A stretch of 64,000 bases of DNA from an uncultured Cohaesibacter sp. GTDB taxonomy: Bacteria; Pseudomonadota; Alphaproteobacteria; Rhizobiales; Cohaesibacteraceae. The notes under the pieces are model-generated. The model did no database searches. It was given only the letters and a program-made list of their open reading frames with translations, and had not been told where the DNA came from. Shown piece after piece: positions 30,202 to 38,557 of this stretch (position 1 is the first letter of the stretch; each line of letters starts with the position of its first letter). Location: contig NZ_OY762934.1 of the NCBI RefSeq assembly GCF_963667045.1, positions 4,966,501-5,030,500 of the forward strand. Reading direction: 5' to 3'. Both the position numbers and the translations under genes were made by a program.

Positions 30202-30948
30202 CTAAGCTGTTGGTCCAAATAGCGGCTCGAATGTCGAACGCAAGGTCATGTCGACATCGGACATGGCAATCGGGTAGCCCAGATCAACAAAGCTGGTGAC
30301 ACCATGCTGGGCGATGCCACAGGGAACGATTCCGCTGTAATGCTCCAGATCAGGCTCGATGTTGAGGCTGATGCCGTGGAAGGTGACCCATTTGCGGACG
30401 CGGATGCCAATGGCGGCGATCTTGTCTTCTACCCCGGCTCCCTTTTCTGGACGGGACACCCAGACCCCGACGCGGTCCTTGCGGCGCTCGCCCTTGATGT
30501 TGTGCTCGGCAAGCGTGTTGATGATCCAGCTTTCCAGACACTGGACAAACAGGCGAACATCCTGCTTGCGGCGCTTGAGGTCGAGCATGACATAGGCGAC
30601 GCGCTGCCCCGGTCCGTGATAGGTATATTGGCCGCCACGACCGGTTGTGAAGACATCGAAGCGGTCCGGCGCGACCAGATCGGCAGGATTGGCGCTGGTT
30701 CCGGCAGTATAGAGCGGCGGGTGTTCCAGCAACCAGACGCATTCCCGTGCCTTGCCCTCGGCGATGGCAGCGATGCGGTTTTCCATGAACACCATCGCTT
30801 CGGTGTAGGGAATCAGCCGATCCGAAATCAGCCACTCGACCGGCTCGGGGCTGCTTGATAGCATGGTGGTGAGAGCGGCTGCTTCGGGGTCGGTCCTGGT
30901 CTGGTCTTGTCTTTCCTGGGGCATGGCGTCAGATCTGTGGTCCTGCAA
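30202..30948 (-). CDS. lipB: Octanoyl-[acyl carrier protein]:protein N-octanoyltransferase
   Basis: LipB moves octanoate from ACP to lipoyl domains, the first step of protein lipoylation. The 248-residue protein has [13 protein letters not shown], the [17 protein letters not shown] motif, the catalytic-lysine segment [18 protein letters not shown], and the catalytic-cysteine segment GIVPCGI. The first 30 or so residues are polar and poorly conserved; an internal ATG at 30924 or later may be the real start. Confidence 0.96.
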   Translation of the reverse strand: MQDHRSDAMPQERQDQTRTDPEAAALTTMLSSSPEPVEWLISDRLIPYTEAMVFMENRIAAIAEGKARECVWLLEHPPLYTAGTSANPADLVAPDRFDVFTTGRGGQYTYHGPGQRVAYVMLDLKRRKQDVRLFVQCLESWIINTLAEHNIKGERRKDRVGVWVSRPEKGAGVEDKIAAIGIRVRKWVTFHGISLNIEPDLEHYSGIVPCGIAQHGVTSFVDLGYPIAMSDVDMTLRSTFEPLFGPTA

Positions 30949-30975
30949 ATTCTGTCTTGTGTTTGGGAGGCTTTA

Positions 30976-30990
30976 TTAACGCTTCGTTTA
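30976..30990 (+). promoter_or_regulatory. CtrA-like element upstream of the FliN-like gene
   Basis: TTAA, 7 nt, TTTA has the same spacing and the same single mismatch as the element in front of the Flp-type pilin gene less than 1 kb away. It lies about 70 nt before the FliN-like start and near the lipB start on the other strand. Confidence 0.4.
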
Positions 30991-31057
30991 CCAATGAAGG
31001 TAACACTCTGTTAATGTCTCTCATAGTCGATCCGTGGGTAGCACGGAAGGGTGCGTC

Positions 31058-31330
31058 GTGGCTAATCTAGATTCCATTTCGATCAATATTTCTGTTGTGC
31101 TGGGTACGACATCGATTCCGATTCACCAGTTGTTGCGCATGGGCCGTGGTGCCGTCATCGAGCTGGACGCCCATGAGGAGGATGATTGCCTGATTCTGGC
31201 CAATGATATTCCCGTTGCGCACGGGCAGGTGATTCTGAGAGGGGAAAAAGTTGGCATTTCCATCACCAAGGTGTTGATGCGTAGCCCTGAGTGGCGTCCG
31301 ATCCGCGGAATCCACCGGATTGCGGGCTAA
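31058..31330 (+). CDS. Small FliN-like (SpoA domain) flagellar motor switch family protein
   Basis: SpoA-domain proteins form the cytoplasmic C-ring of flagella or the sorting platform of type III secretion. The GTG at 31058 follows GAAGGG and gives 90 residues; an upstream GTG at 31034 is less likely. The SpoA pattern is clear: ISVVLGTTSIPIHQLLRMG, then RGAVIELD and VAHGQVI. The protein is nearly all SpoA domain, so it is a minimal FliN. No other flagellar genes are in the window. Confidence 0.85.
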   Translation: MANLDSISINISVVLGTTSIPIHQLLRMGRGAVIELDAHEEDDCLILANDIPVAHGQVILRGEKVGISITKVLMRSPEWRPIRGIHRIAG

Positions 31331-31524
31331 TTTACGGCGTTTCAATGACCGCAGAGCGGATCAAGAAGCCGGGCATCGAGACGCTTTGATCTGAAGTTTT
31401 TTCTCCGATTGTCATCAACTTTCCACATTTGTTGTTGATCTCCATCTTATAGGCTTGTGTGGGCAAATCTAATTTGATAGTTACACGCCACCAACAAGGA
31501 TAATTCCTTGATCAAACACGGTTT

Positions 31525-31611
31525 GCGGCCGTGGCGGAATTGGTAGACGCGCAGCGTTGAGGTCGCTGTGGGGTAACTCCCGTGGAAGTTCGAGTCTTCT
31601 CGGCCGCACCA
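31525..31611 (+). tRNA. tRNA-Leu (anticodon GAG)
   Basis: GCGGCCG (31525-31531) pairs with CGGCCGC (31601-31607), and the gene ends in encoded ACCA. The anticodon stem CAGCG/CGCTG encloses a 7-nt loop TTGAGGT, so the anticodon is GAG at 31559-31561, reading CUC/CUU. The long variable arm expected of tRNA-Leu and the T-loop TTCGAGT are present. An excisionase-like gene and an IS remnant follow, suggesting an integration site. Confidence 0.95.
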
Positions 31612-31674
31612 TTCTCTCTTCTAGAGAATTGATTTCATTGAATAATTTGAAAATGATGAGGACTAGCCCACCGG

Positions 31675-31872
31675 CTAGCCCGGCATTTGTTTTTCATTGG
31701 GATCAAGGTGACTTCCGATTTCGGAAGTTGGCACGTAAGAGAAAACGCCTCTTTTGACTATCGTGAACTTTCCCCTCTTCACCATCCTATAAAGAGTTGG
31801 TTTGCTGATTCCGAGAAGGGAAACGGCTTGGGAGACGCGCACCATTTTTGGCGTGAACGGTCTTCCTTTCAT
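31675..31872 (-). CDS. AlpA/excisionase-like helix-turn-helix protein
   Basis: This is a 65-residue MerR-like winged-helix protein of the HTH_17/AlpA kind. VSQAVSLLGISKPTLYRMVKRG is the helix-turn-helix, followed by a beta-wing VKRGVFSYVPTSEI. Such proteins direct excision or early transcription of prophages and integrative elements. It sits 63 nt from tRNA-Leu, where element ends usually lie, but no integrase is present, so it is probably a leftover. Confidence 0.7.
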   Translation of the reverse strand: MKGRPFTPKMVRVSQAVSLLGISKPTLYRMVKRGKFTIVKRGVFSYVPTSEIGSHLDPNEKQMPG

Positions 31873-31911
31873 TATCTATTAGCCTTTGCAATTTGAAACA
31901 GTGCTTTGTTT

Positions 31912-32274
31912 TCAAAGGATGCTCCCTGCTGTTGGATTGATCGGCCACACTTGATTGACCCGGTTTGAATGTTCGTGCATTGCCAGCCTTTGTTGCATCG
32001 GAATGATGGTCTCTGGAGCTGGGGGGCGATAGCCCAATGCGCTGTGTGGCCGTTTGGTGTTGTAGTGCTGTCTCCAGTTTTCTATCAAGATCTGCGCTTC
32101 TCTGAGGCTGTATAGGATCTCTCTATCTAAGAACTCGTCTCGGAACCTTGCATTGAAGCGCTCGCAACAGCCGCTCTCCTTGGGAGATTTAGGGTCGATA
32201 TAGGCCGTTGTTGCTCCGACCGCCTTGATCCAATCTCGCACATTCTGAGCAATGAACTCGGGTCCGTTGTCCAT
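31912..32274 (-). pseudogene. IS3-family transposase OrfB, C-terminal fragment
   Basis: The fragment begins MDNGPEFIAQNVRDWI, which contains the second catalytic Asp of the DDE core, and continues SPKESGCCERFNARFRDEFL with the catalytic Glu and the usual NTKRPHSALGYRPPAPE end. The N-terminal half with the first Asp is missing, so it cannot be active. It joins directly to an OrfA piece, showing an internal deletion. Confidence 0.9.
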
Positions 32275-32465
32275 TACCCGGCAGGCGATTGGAACAATCG
32301 CTGAGAGGGGTGGCTGGAATAGGTTTGCTCGGTCACGCCAATTTGGCGGATCGCATCGAGACGAGGCATTCCTTGTCCCGTCAAGTTCTTAACCTGCCGT
32401 AACTTCGTGACAATTTCCTCGGCTTGGGTCGTCTGTTCGTCATATCGAATCCTCCGTTGTCCCAA
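32274..32465 (-). pseudogene. IS3-family transposase OrfA, N-terminal fragment
   Basis: EEIVTKLRQVKNLTGQGMPR followed by LDAIRQIGVTEQTY is the helix-turn-helix start of an IS3-type OrfA. The sequence then leaves the family pattern (SSHPSQRLFQ), and the OrfB remainder follows in another frame. The only available start is TTG; a nearby ATG is out of frame, suggesting an additional frameshift. It belongs to the same dead element as the OrfB fragment. Confidence 0.85.
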
Positions 32466-32728
32466 CTATAACGGTGAACCAATTCATTGGCGGAGGATCA
32501 TATCTGCTCCCGCGCATGCTGCCGCTCCAGTCACTCGTGCAGACTGCCGGGTAGAATGACATATTGGTTGCATTTAAGTTTCGGACAGCAAAATCCGGTG
32601 TTAATTATACCTAATTTAAGAGTATGGTTCGGGTTTAGGTGGTCCTCACAAATTATAGGATTTAGTTTTTTTTTAATAAGAAGTCCCGATTATGTAATTA
32701 AATGTCCTCATGCGAAAGAATTCTTATT

Positions 32729-34411
32729 ATGAAACTGGTCCCGCAATCCATGTCAGGGAAGCTTTACAGCCTGGTTGCTTTTTTTGGCATCTGTTTTTTG
32801 GCCACACTTGCCTATCAGATGGTGAATTTGCGCTCTAATCTGGTCGAATTCAAAAACCAAGAAGCCCGGTCTGTGGTCAACACGGCAATTACTGTGACAA
32901 ATTCTTTTGTCGAACGGGTGAAGAGTGGTGAATTGACCTTGGAGCAGGGTCAGAAAGCGGCCAAAGCGGCCATTCGGGCGATCCGATACAATGGCGACAG
33001 TTATGTCTTCGTCTACGCAACGGACGGAACCCGACTTGTTCACCCCACCAAGCCGAAAACCGAAGGCACCAATCGCATAGGCGTCACAGACGCCAAGGGC
33101 AAACATCACGTCAAAGAGTTTATCGACACGGCCCGATCGCAGGGCGGCGGGTTCGTGGAGTATTATTATGAAGCGCCTGAGGGCGGGTATTATCCCAAGA
33201 CGAGCTATGTCGGATACCAGCCGGAATGGGGCTGGGTAATCGGTTCCGGTGTTCTTCTTGATGACGTGAATGCCCTTTACCGTAAACAACTTTTGACAAG
33301 CACAAGCCTGACGCTCGCGCTGTTGCTTGCCGCAATCGTATTAAGCTTCCTGCTTGTTAAATCCATCGCCCTGCCGATCAAGCGCCTCAGCGCTCGGATG
33401 TACAAGATTGCCGACAATGATTTGGCCGGTGACGTTGAAGGGACAGGTCGAACCGATGAGATTGGCGACATGAGCCGTGCGGTGGCTGTCTTTCGTGATA
33501 ACGCCTTGGCGCGTCAACAACTGGAACAACAATCTGAGCAGGATCAGATTCGTGAACGGGAGCGTCAGCGGCGCACACAAGAGCTGATCACAAGCTTCCA
33601 AAGCGATGTGAAGCACGCACTTCAGATCGTTGACGAGAACACGTCTCAACTGAATAAGGCTGCCCACAGCCTCAAGGCCATCGCCGGAAGTACGGAAGAG
33701 CAATCAACGTCTGCCTCAGCAGCATCCGAACAAGCGACCGCAAACGTCCAGACCGTCGCATCCGCGGCAGAAGAGCTGAGCGCTTCCATTGGCGAAATCA
33801 ATCGTCAGGTCAGCCAAAGCAGTATCATTGTTGGAAAGGCCAGCAATAGCGCTCGTCTGTCCAACGAGAAGGTCACCAGCCTGGATGAAGCTGCACAGAA
33901 GATTGGTGAAGTCGTCATCCTTATTCAGGCCATTGCCGAGCAGACCAACCTTCTGGCCTTGAACGCAACGATTGAGGCCGCCCGTGCAGGCGAAGCGGGC
34001 AAGGGCTTTGCCGTTGTTGCAGCCGAGGTGAAGGAACTGGCGACACAAACGTCCAAGGCCACAGAAGAAATTTCTTCGCAGATCTCCGCTATCCAGAATT
34101 CGACACGCGAGACCGTCGCTGTGATCGAGGATATCACCAACATCATGGAAGAGGTCTACGGCTACACCACCGCGATCGCAAGTGCAGTCGATGAACAAGG
34201 TGCAGCGACCAGAGAGATTTCCTCGAACGTTCAGGAAGCCGCTCAGGGAACGCGCTTGGCGACCGAAAACATGCATGGCGTTGCCAATGGAGCAACACAG
34301 ACTGCCCAAACTGCGGACGGGGTGCTTGATAGCGCTGATCATGCGTCACAAAGCGCCAGTGAATTGCGCAAGCAAATCGAGACATTTCTGAAGAATGTCG
34401 CTGCCGCCTAA
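32729..34411 (+). CDS. Methyl-accepting chemotaxis protein with a Cache sensor domain
   Basis: This is a membrane chemoreceptor. The ATG at 32729 gives 560 residues. The order is: transmembrane helix about 12-32, a periplasmic single-Cache domain about 35-185 ([18 protein letters not shown] and [20 protein letters not shown]), a second helix about 190-213, HAMP about 214-266, and a signalling hairpin whose tip contains [19 protein letters not shown]. No C-terminal CheR-binding pentapeptide is seen. The ligand is probably a small carboxylate or similar, inferred from the Cache type only. A terminator follows. Confidence 0.95.
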   Translation: MKLVPQSMSGKLYSLVAFFGICFLATLAYQMVNLRSNLVEFKNQEARSVVNTAITVTNSFVERVKSGELTLEQGQKAAKAAIRAIRYNGDSYVFVYATDGTRLVHPTKPKTEGTNRIGVTDAKGKHHVKEFIDTARSQGGGFVEYYYEAPEGGYYPKTSYVGYQPEWGWVIGSGVLLDDVNALYRKQLLTSTSLTLALLLAAIVLSFLLVKSIALPIKRLSARMYKIADNDLAGDVEGTGRTDEIGDMSRAVAVFRDNALARQQLEQQSEQDQIRERERQRRTQELITSFQSDVKHALQIVDENTSQLNKAAHSLKAIAGSTEEQSTSASAASEQATANVQTVASAAEELSASIGEINRQVSQSSIIVGKASNSARLSNEKVTSLDEAAQKIGEVVILIQAIAEQTNLLALNATIEAARAGEAGKGFAVVAAEVKELATQTSKATEEISSQISAIQNSTRETVAVIEDITNIMEEVYGYTTAIASAVDEQGAATREISSNVQEAAQGTRLATENMHGVANGATQTAQTADGVLDSADHASQSASELRKQIETFLKNVAAA

Positions 34412-34440
34412 CATTGGACCTGCTGATATCGCGAAACAAG

Positions 34441-34467
34441 AAAGCCGGCGCTTGAAGCCGGCTTTTT
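34441..34467 (+). terminator. Terminator after the chemoreceptor gene
   Basis: AAAGCCGGC (34441-34449) and GCCGGCTTT (34457-34465) make a perfect 9-bp stem with a 7-nt loop and a T-run. Confidence 0.9.
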
Positions 34468-34624
34468 CATGAAAGGCGCTCCATCTTGCTCCTTCCCAAT
34501 TTCAAACCATTGGGGCTTGGAGCCGAACTTGCCAGATTTTGTAAGAGCTCTCTATCGCAGTTTGCTGTGGCTCCTCGTGTCCAATCACCCGGGACATGTG
34601 CTGGGATTGGCCTGATGTCCCTTG

Positions 34625-35461
34625 TCACGGCTTATCCATGTGGCGCTTTGTCTTTGTCAGCAGTGTCGCAAGTTCTGCCGCATAAGCAGATTTGCGATGC
34701 GATATTCCGGTTCTGCGTACCCCTGCATCTGCACCAGACAGAGTCAGCAATTCGATATCATCCCGCGCGTCCCCATGTGATGCGGGTACGAAGGCAACGC
34801 CTAGGCCTGCCGCGATCAAATCGAGCAACTGCTGGTCATTTGTCGCCTGCGCTACTGAGGCGACCATGGAAGGCGCAAGCTCCATCCGATCTGCATGCGG
34901 GCAATAGGGGCGGTGGATGAGCGGTTGCGTGCGCAGGTCTTCGATCCGAACTTCCCGGGATGCCGCCAGCGGATGGTGCCGGGCAACAGCCACCTTGAAA
35001 GGTTCTTCGGTCAATGGGATGAATGAATGTGTTTCAGGTATGCATGCGTCTGAAACATAGGCGAGGTCACTCGCCCGCGGGTCGTCCGTAAAGGTGAATT
35101 GCAAGCTCTTGAACCGGCGGCGCAGGCTGCTCAGGTCCGGCGCGAGGTGACGCATCAACATGTCCGGTGCGCAATAAATCCTTACCGTCTGCGTCGGCTC
35201 ATCGAGAAGGCGCGCCTCCAACGTGGCAAGATGGGTCACGGAATCGATCACGTCGTGATAGAGGCGCGCCGCAAGCGGCAATGGCTTCAGGCCTGTCTTG
35301 GCCCGTCTGAACAAGGGTGTCCCGAGCCGATCTTCCAGTTTCTGAATCGCAGCCGATACGGTCGGCTGACTGACACCGTTCACGCGGGCGGCCTGACTGA
35401 ATGTGCCAGTCTCGAAAGCGCTGGTGAAATAGCTGAGGGTGTTTAGATCTATCATAGTCAT
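34625..35461 (-). CDS. LysR-family transcriptional regulator
   Basis: The 278-residue protein has the N-terminal winged helix (TLSYFTSAFETGTFSQAARVNG and VSQPTVSAAIQKLEDRLG, about residues 8-48) and a shortened substrate-binding domain. A second ATG two codons in is also possible. It is divergent from the NTF2-fold gene at 35553, and the 91-nt intergenic region holds a LysR-type dyad, so it probably controls that neighbour and itself. Confidence 0.93.
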   Translation of the reverse strand: MTMIDLNTLSYFTSAFETGTFSQAARVNGVSQPTVSAAIQKLEDRLGTPLFRRAKTGLKPLPLAARLYHDVIDSVTHLATLEARLLDEPTQTVRIYCAPDMLMRHLAPDLSSLRRRFKSLQFTFTDDPRASDLAYVSDACIPETHSFIPLTEEPFKVAVARHHPLAASREVRIEDLRTQPLIHRPYCPHADRMELAPSMVASVAQATNDQQLLDLIAAGLGVAFVPASHGDARDDIELLTLSGADAGVRRTGISHRKSAYAAELATLLTKTKRHMDKP

Positions 35462-35463
35462 AG

Positions 35464-35480
35464 ACTATATCAAAAATAGT
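35464..35480. promoter_or_regulatory. LysR-type operator dyad
   Basis: ACTAT, 7 nt, ATAGT is a short dyad containing the T-N11-A pattern typical of LysR sites. It is immediately upstream of the LysR gene and in the shared intergenic region with the gene at 35553. Confidence 0.5.
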
Positions 35481-35552
35481 TTATAACGCAATTTCCTTTG
35501 TGTCCTCATGGTGTCAGACTCCCATTCACCAATCAAATGAGGACTGAAGAGA

Positions 35553-35963
35553 ATGCAACTGAAACCTGTAGCAACCGAAGACACGGTGATCGGACAAGTG
35601 TTGACAAAATTTGCGGCGGGCGATCCATCGCTTTTCGAGCTGATTGCTGAAGACATCGACTTCCGCATCGATCACTTTCGCGATGAAGCAGACACGAGCT
35701 GGCAGCACGCGACAACCAAGAATGCCTTGGCCCAGGTCATCGGGCGTCTTGGAGAAGAGGTGTTTCCAAAGGGAACGGAGGCTCTCGGGATCGATTGTTT
35801 CGCCCTCGGGGCTGGCTGGCACCTGACCCTTTTCTACCAACGCTTTTTCTACGGTGTGCGACTGCGTGAAGTGACAAGTCTGACTTACATCGTTTCGCAC
35901 GAGACGGACGGTCAGTTGGATTACTTCCGCGAGAATGTGACCAACATCGTGGAAGTGGCTTAG
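35553..35963 (+). CDS. NTF2/SnoaL-fold small protein
   Basis: The 136-residue protein resembles SnoaL/NTF2-like ligand-binding or enzyme folds: a helical start (DTVIGQVLTKFAAGDPSLFE), an aromatic-rich sheet (DFRIDHFRDEADTSWQ; WHLTLFYQRFFYGVRLREVTSL) and an acidic end. No catalytic signature can be named. It is divergent from the LysR regulator, which is its likely controller; a detoxification or small-ligand role is only a guess. Confidence 0.75.
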   Translation: MQLKPVATEDTVIGQVLTKFAAGDPSLFELIAEDIDFRIDHFRDEADTSWQHATTKNALAQVIGRLGEEVFPKGTEALGIDCFALGAGWHLTLFYQRFFYGVRLREVTSLTYIVSHETDGQLDYFRENVTNIVEVA

Positions 35964-36341
35964 GCGAGGAAAGCCTGCTAATGACCTGCCGCCAACGCAA
36001 TTCGCGACGCGCAACTAGATCGAAGAAGCAGACTTTCAAACATCGTTACCGGAGGTCTGCTCGTCCGCTCACTGGTCAATTGCTCTATGAAAATGCAGCC
36101 GCTTGATTGAATGTCCGAAATGCGGAATGCCTCGTGGCTGATGTTGACCGGCGAGCGACCGCTCAGGGCTGCGATTGCTAATCCCGAGCCTAAATGACGG
36201 TTTTAATTCGCCATATGTCGACCGGACGGCCCGGAGGCCAAGGCGGCAATCTGTGTTCCTGGATTCTCGCGAGGCTTCAGCTTTGCGCAAAAATCACATT
36301 CTTCATCCATTCAACTCTGAGTGTTGACCTGGGGGGCAATA
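35964..36341. other. Non-coding stretch between the NTF2-fold and DUF2000 genes
   Basis: No reading frame here has a start signal or a recognisable family. It reads like decayed island sequence. TTGACC at about 36324 could serve as a -35 box, but nothing supports it further. Confidence 0.5.
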
Positions 36342-36749
36342 CTAGCTGTGCATCTTTGCCCCTTTGGTGATCTTGTCGGCGACTTTTTTATCTGCTCTCA
36401 AGGCGATGCCAACGGTGTTGAGTTCGTCCGGGCCATGCTCGGCGAAAACGGCGCGATTGGCGTCGTCGTGTCCTGTTGCGAACATCTCCTCGATATAGGC
36501 TACGGTTTCCACATCCCTTTCTCTCGCCCGCCTACGAATGTTGAGAAGGGTACTGGCACCAGCCGAAAGAACGATAACGGGTTGAACACACATCGGTATG
36601 TGAAGGTTGTTCTCGCTGTCTCTGTAAGGTGATCCGATGATGTCAGGATTGGCACCGGTGATACCACTCATCAAGAATGCGGTGACATTGAGCTTCTGCC
36701 AGGTGGCAAGGTCATCACGAACAATGATGGCGATTTTGGTGTCGAACAT
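36342..36749 (-). CDS. DUF2000 family protein
   Basis: The ATG at 36749 follows GGAAAGTGAGA and gives the DUF2000-like start MFDTKIAIIVRDDLATWQKL. The 135-residue protein continues NVTAFLMSGITG, QPVIVLSAG and RARERDVETVAYIEEMFATGHDD, matching this family of unknown function, which has a peptidyl-tRNA-hydrolase-like fold. An upstream in-frame ATG at 36833 lacks a site. It is divergent from an Lrp/AsnC regulator, a common pairing for this family. Confidence 0.85.
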   Translation of the reverse strand: MFDTKIAIIVRDDLATWQKLNVTAFLMSGITGANPDIIGSPYRDSENNLHIPMCVQPVIVLSAGASTLLNIRRRARERDVETVAYIEEMFATGHDDANRAVFAEHGPDELNTVGIALRADKKVADKITKGAKMHS

Positions 36750-36834
36750 ATGTGATCTCACTTTCCTTTTGCGGGCCGCGCGTGAGCGCGGAGATTCAAG
36801 ATTAATATCTATGAATCGTCGGCAAATATTCAAA

Positions 36835-36862
36835 ATTCATGACCTACATTCTGTCATTCATG
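36835..36862. promoter_or_regulatory. Paired ATTCATG repeats, likely Lrp/AsnC sites
   Basis: ATTCATG occurs at 36835-36841 and 36856-36862, exactly 21 bp apart (two helical turns), and an inverted ATGAAT lies at 36811-36816. The set sits between the divergent DUF2000 and Lrp genes, as expected for a regulator binding one face of the DNA. Confidence 0.45.
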
Positions 36863-36929
36863 CCATAGTTCGTATAACATTCGCATGATTAGACATCTAA
36901 CGAAACTTTTTCGAAATCTGGAAGCAGCA

Positions 36930-37424
36930 ATGAGTATTGACCGAACGGATCGACGGATTTTGGCACTTCTGTCGAAGAATGCGCGGATGACCAATAAAGA
37001 GCTCGCCTATGAAGTTGGCTTGGCAGCATCAAGTGTCCACGAGCGGCTGAAGCGACTTCAGGAAAGCGATTTGGTAGCCGGAGCGCATGCAAACATTCGC
37101 TTGGAGCATATCGGACTGTCCCTGAAAGCGTTGTTGTTCATTCAGATGGTGGAGCACAAAAAGACTGATCTAGATCAGTTCCTCAGGGAAGTCTTGATGA
37201 TCCCAGAGGTTCTCGCTGGATGGATGATCAGTGGCCGATTTGATGCGGTCGTGGAGGTTGTCACCAAAGATACCACCCATCTGCATAGGCTGGTGGTTGA
37301 ACAGTTTTCATCACGAAAAGAGATTGGCCGCATCGAAACATCTATTGTCTTTGAAAGCGTCTTGCGGAACGATCTCTCAGAAACTCTTGATCTAATTGAC
37401 GAAGAGAAAAGCGCAACTGTCTGA
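36930..37424 (+). CDS. Lrp/AsnC-family transcriptional regulator
   Basis: The ATG at 36930 (GGAAGCAGCA upstream) starts a 164-residue protein with MSIDRTDRRILALLSKNAR and the helix-turn-helix TNKELAYEVGLAASSVHERL (about 22-41). The C-terminal RAM-like ligand domain shows the expected segments (GWMISGRFDAVVEVVTKD). It probably senses an amino acid or related compound and controls the divergent DUF2000 gene. Confidence 0.94.
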   Translation: MSIDRTDRRILALLSKNARMTNKELAYEVGLAASSVHERLKRLQESDLVAGAHANIRLEHIGLSLKALLFIQMVEHKKTDLDQFLREVLMIPEVLAGWMISGRFDAVVEVVTKDTTHLHRLVVEQFSSRKEIGRIETSIVFESVLRNDLSETLDLIDEEKSATV

Positions 37425-37505
37425 CAGTGGTATCGAGAATGTCAAAAATGTCCGCATAATGTGAGTTCCTGGACTGTTAAAGCCGCAGAGCAGCGTCCTC
37501 AGCTC

Positions 37506-38161
37506 TTAATCCACATGCCCATCTTGGATCAAAAAGAGGCTGCCCACGAGAGATCGTCGTTTTCTATTGCCAACCATTTCGCGCGCGCTCCTGGTCGTCA
37601 TATCGAAATAAGGAGCCGCATCCAAAACGGCGCGAATTGAACAGTCTGATCCGTGGATTTCAGAAATGGACGTCTTTAACCGGCTTCCATGTTGATGCTC
37701 GGGATTGATGTCGAACGCGGGCGAGAGTAGCCAGCCGGATGCTCATCTCAAAAAGCCATGGTTTCGCAAGTGATCATCGGTATTGCGGACAAGGACACCG
37801 AACGCCATGGCCTGTAGAGCTCGTGTATCTGCGTGCGTCGGTATCCTTTGCTGGTTCGGTCAAATCGCTTCACCCGTATCATCGGGAAATGGGGTCTTCG
37901 TTGAGAATGTAGGCCTCTGCCGCATTGATGCCTACGTCGCGCGTCATCCTTAGCGCGAGCACTTCCACACGAGCCATTGCATAGTCGTCGCCTTGCTTGG
38001 GAAGCTTGATGATCCAAAGTGCGCCGGAGCTGTCGACTGCATTGACCTTTGGCCGTGCCCCGCCTAGTGATGCTACCGCATGATTTCGATTTGATGTTAC
38101 CAAATTCCAGAGTAGACCGCGACAGGTGAGGCGGCTCTCTTTGTTGTCGGTTCCTGCCCAA
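37506..38161 (-). pseudogene. Decayed hipA-type toxin kinase gene
   Basis: HipA pieces can be read across several minus-strand frames: SLGGARPKVNAVD then LWIIKLPKQGDDYAMARVE (about 38075-37950), RVKRFDRTSKGYRR (near 37870), AFGVLVRNTDDHLRNHGFL with the catalytic-loop Asp (near 37800-37748), and WLLSPAFDINPEHQ then LKTSISEIHGSDCSIRAVLD ending at TAA 37506-37508. At least three frameshifts, a deletion of roughly 100 codons after the RVKRFDR block, and a missing N-terminus make it non-functional. No hipB antitoxin is present. Confidence 0.85.
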
Positions 38162-38557
38162 AGCCGATTGCGCTTTCTACAAGCTTAGGCTCTATGGGCT
38201 ATGGGCTGTCGTCATGACGATGGTTGTTGTCGGGGCCGGAAAGGGCGCTGGCTAAAGCCTTCCAGATGCCCGCAGGCGAAACGCTGCGCCATTCCGTTTT
38301 CTCTTCCATATTTTCAACTATTTCACGAAGCAATATGGCTGGGTCGCCGTGGTGTGCCAGGCTCAGGCTCGATGTGTCGACTGACAATTTTCCGCAAGAC
38401 CAGACGGAGCGGAATGCCTCATCTCGCTGTGATGGAACGGGGGAGGAAGGGTCCGGCAAAGCAAGGGAATTGCTTTGCCGTTTGATGGGGAAGGCCAAGG
38501 CTATCAAGGCCAGCTTGTTGCTTTCGGCCCGTGATCAGTCTGTTCGCTGCGGTGCGC
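38162..38557. other. Spacer between the hipA remnant and the peptide transporter
   Basis: A 102-codon minus-strand frame (38199-38507) and a 149-codon plus-strand frame (38224-38673) overlap here, but neither has a recognisable family or a good ribosome-binding site, so neither is called. The notable element is a strong inverted repeat at 38454-38480. Confidence 0.45.
38454..38480 (-). terminator. Strong inverted repeat after the peptide ABC operon
   Basis: CGGCAAAGCAA (38454-38464) and TTGCTTTGCCG (38470-38480) are perfect 11-bp arms around a 5-nt loop. It lies about 80 nt beyond the last transporter gene. A T-run is lacking, so it may stabilise the 3' end rather than terminate. Confidence 0.5.

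Noticed and set aside
38199..38507. A 102-codon minus-strand frame after the peptide ABC operon
   Set aside because: It has no family or ribosome-binding site and contains the strong inverted repeat; left as non-coding.
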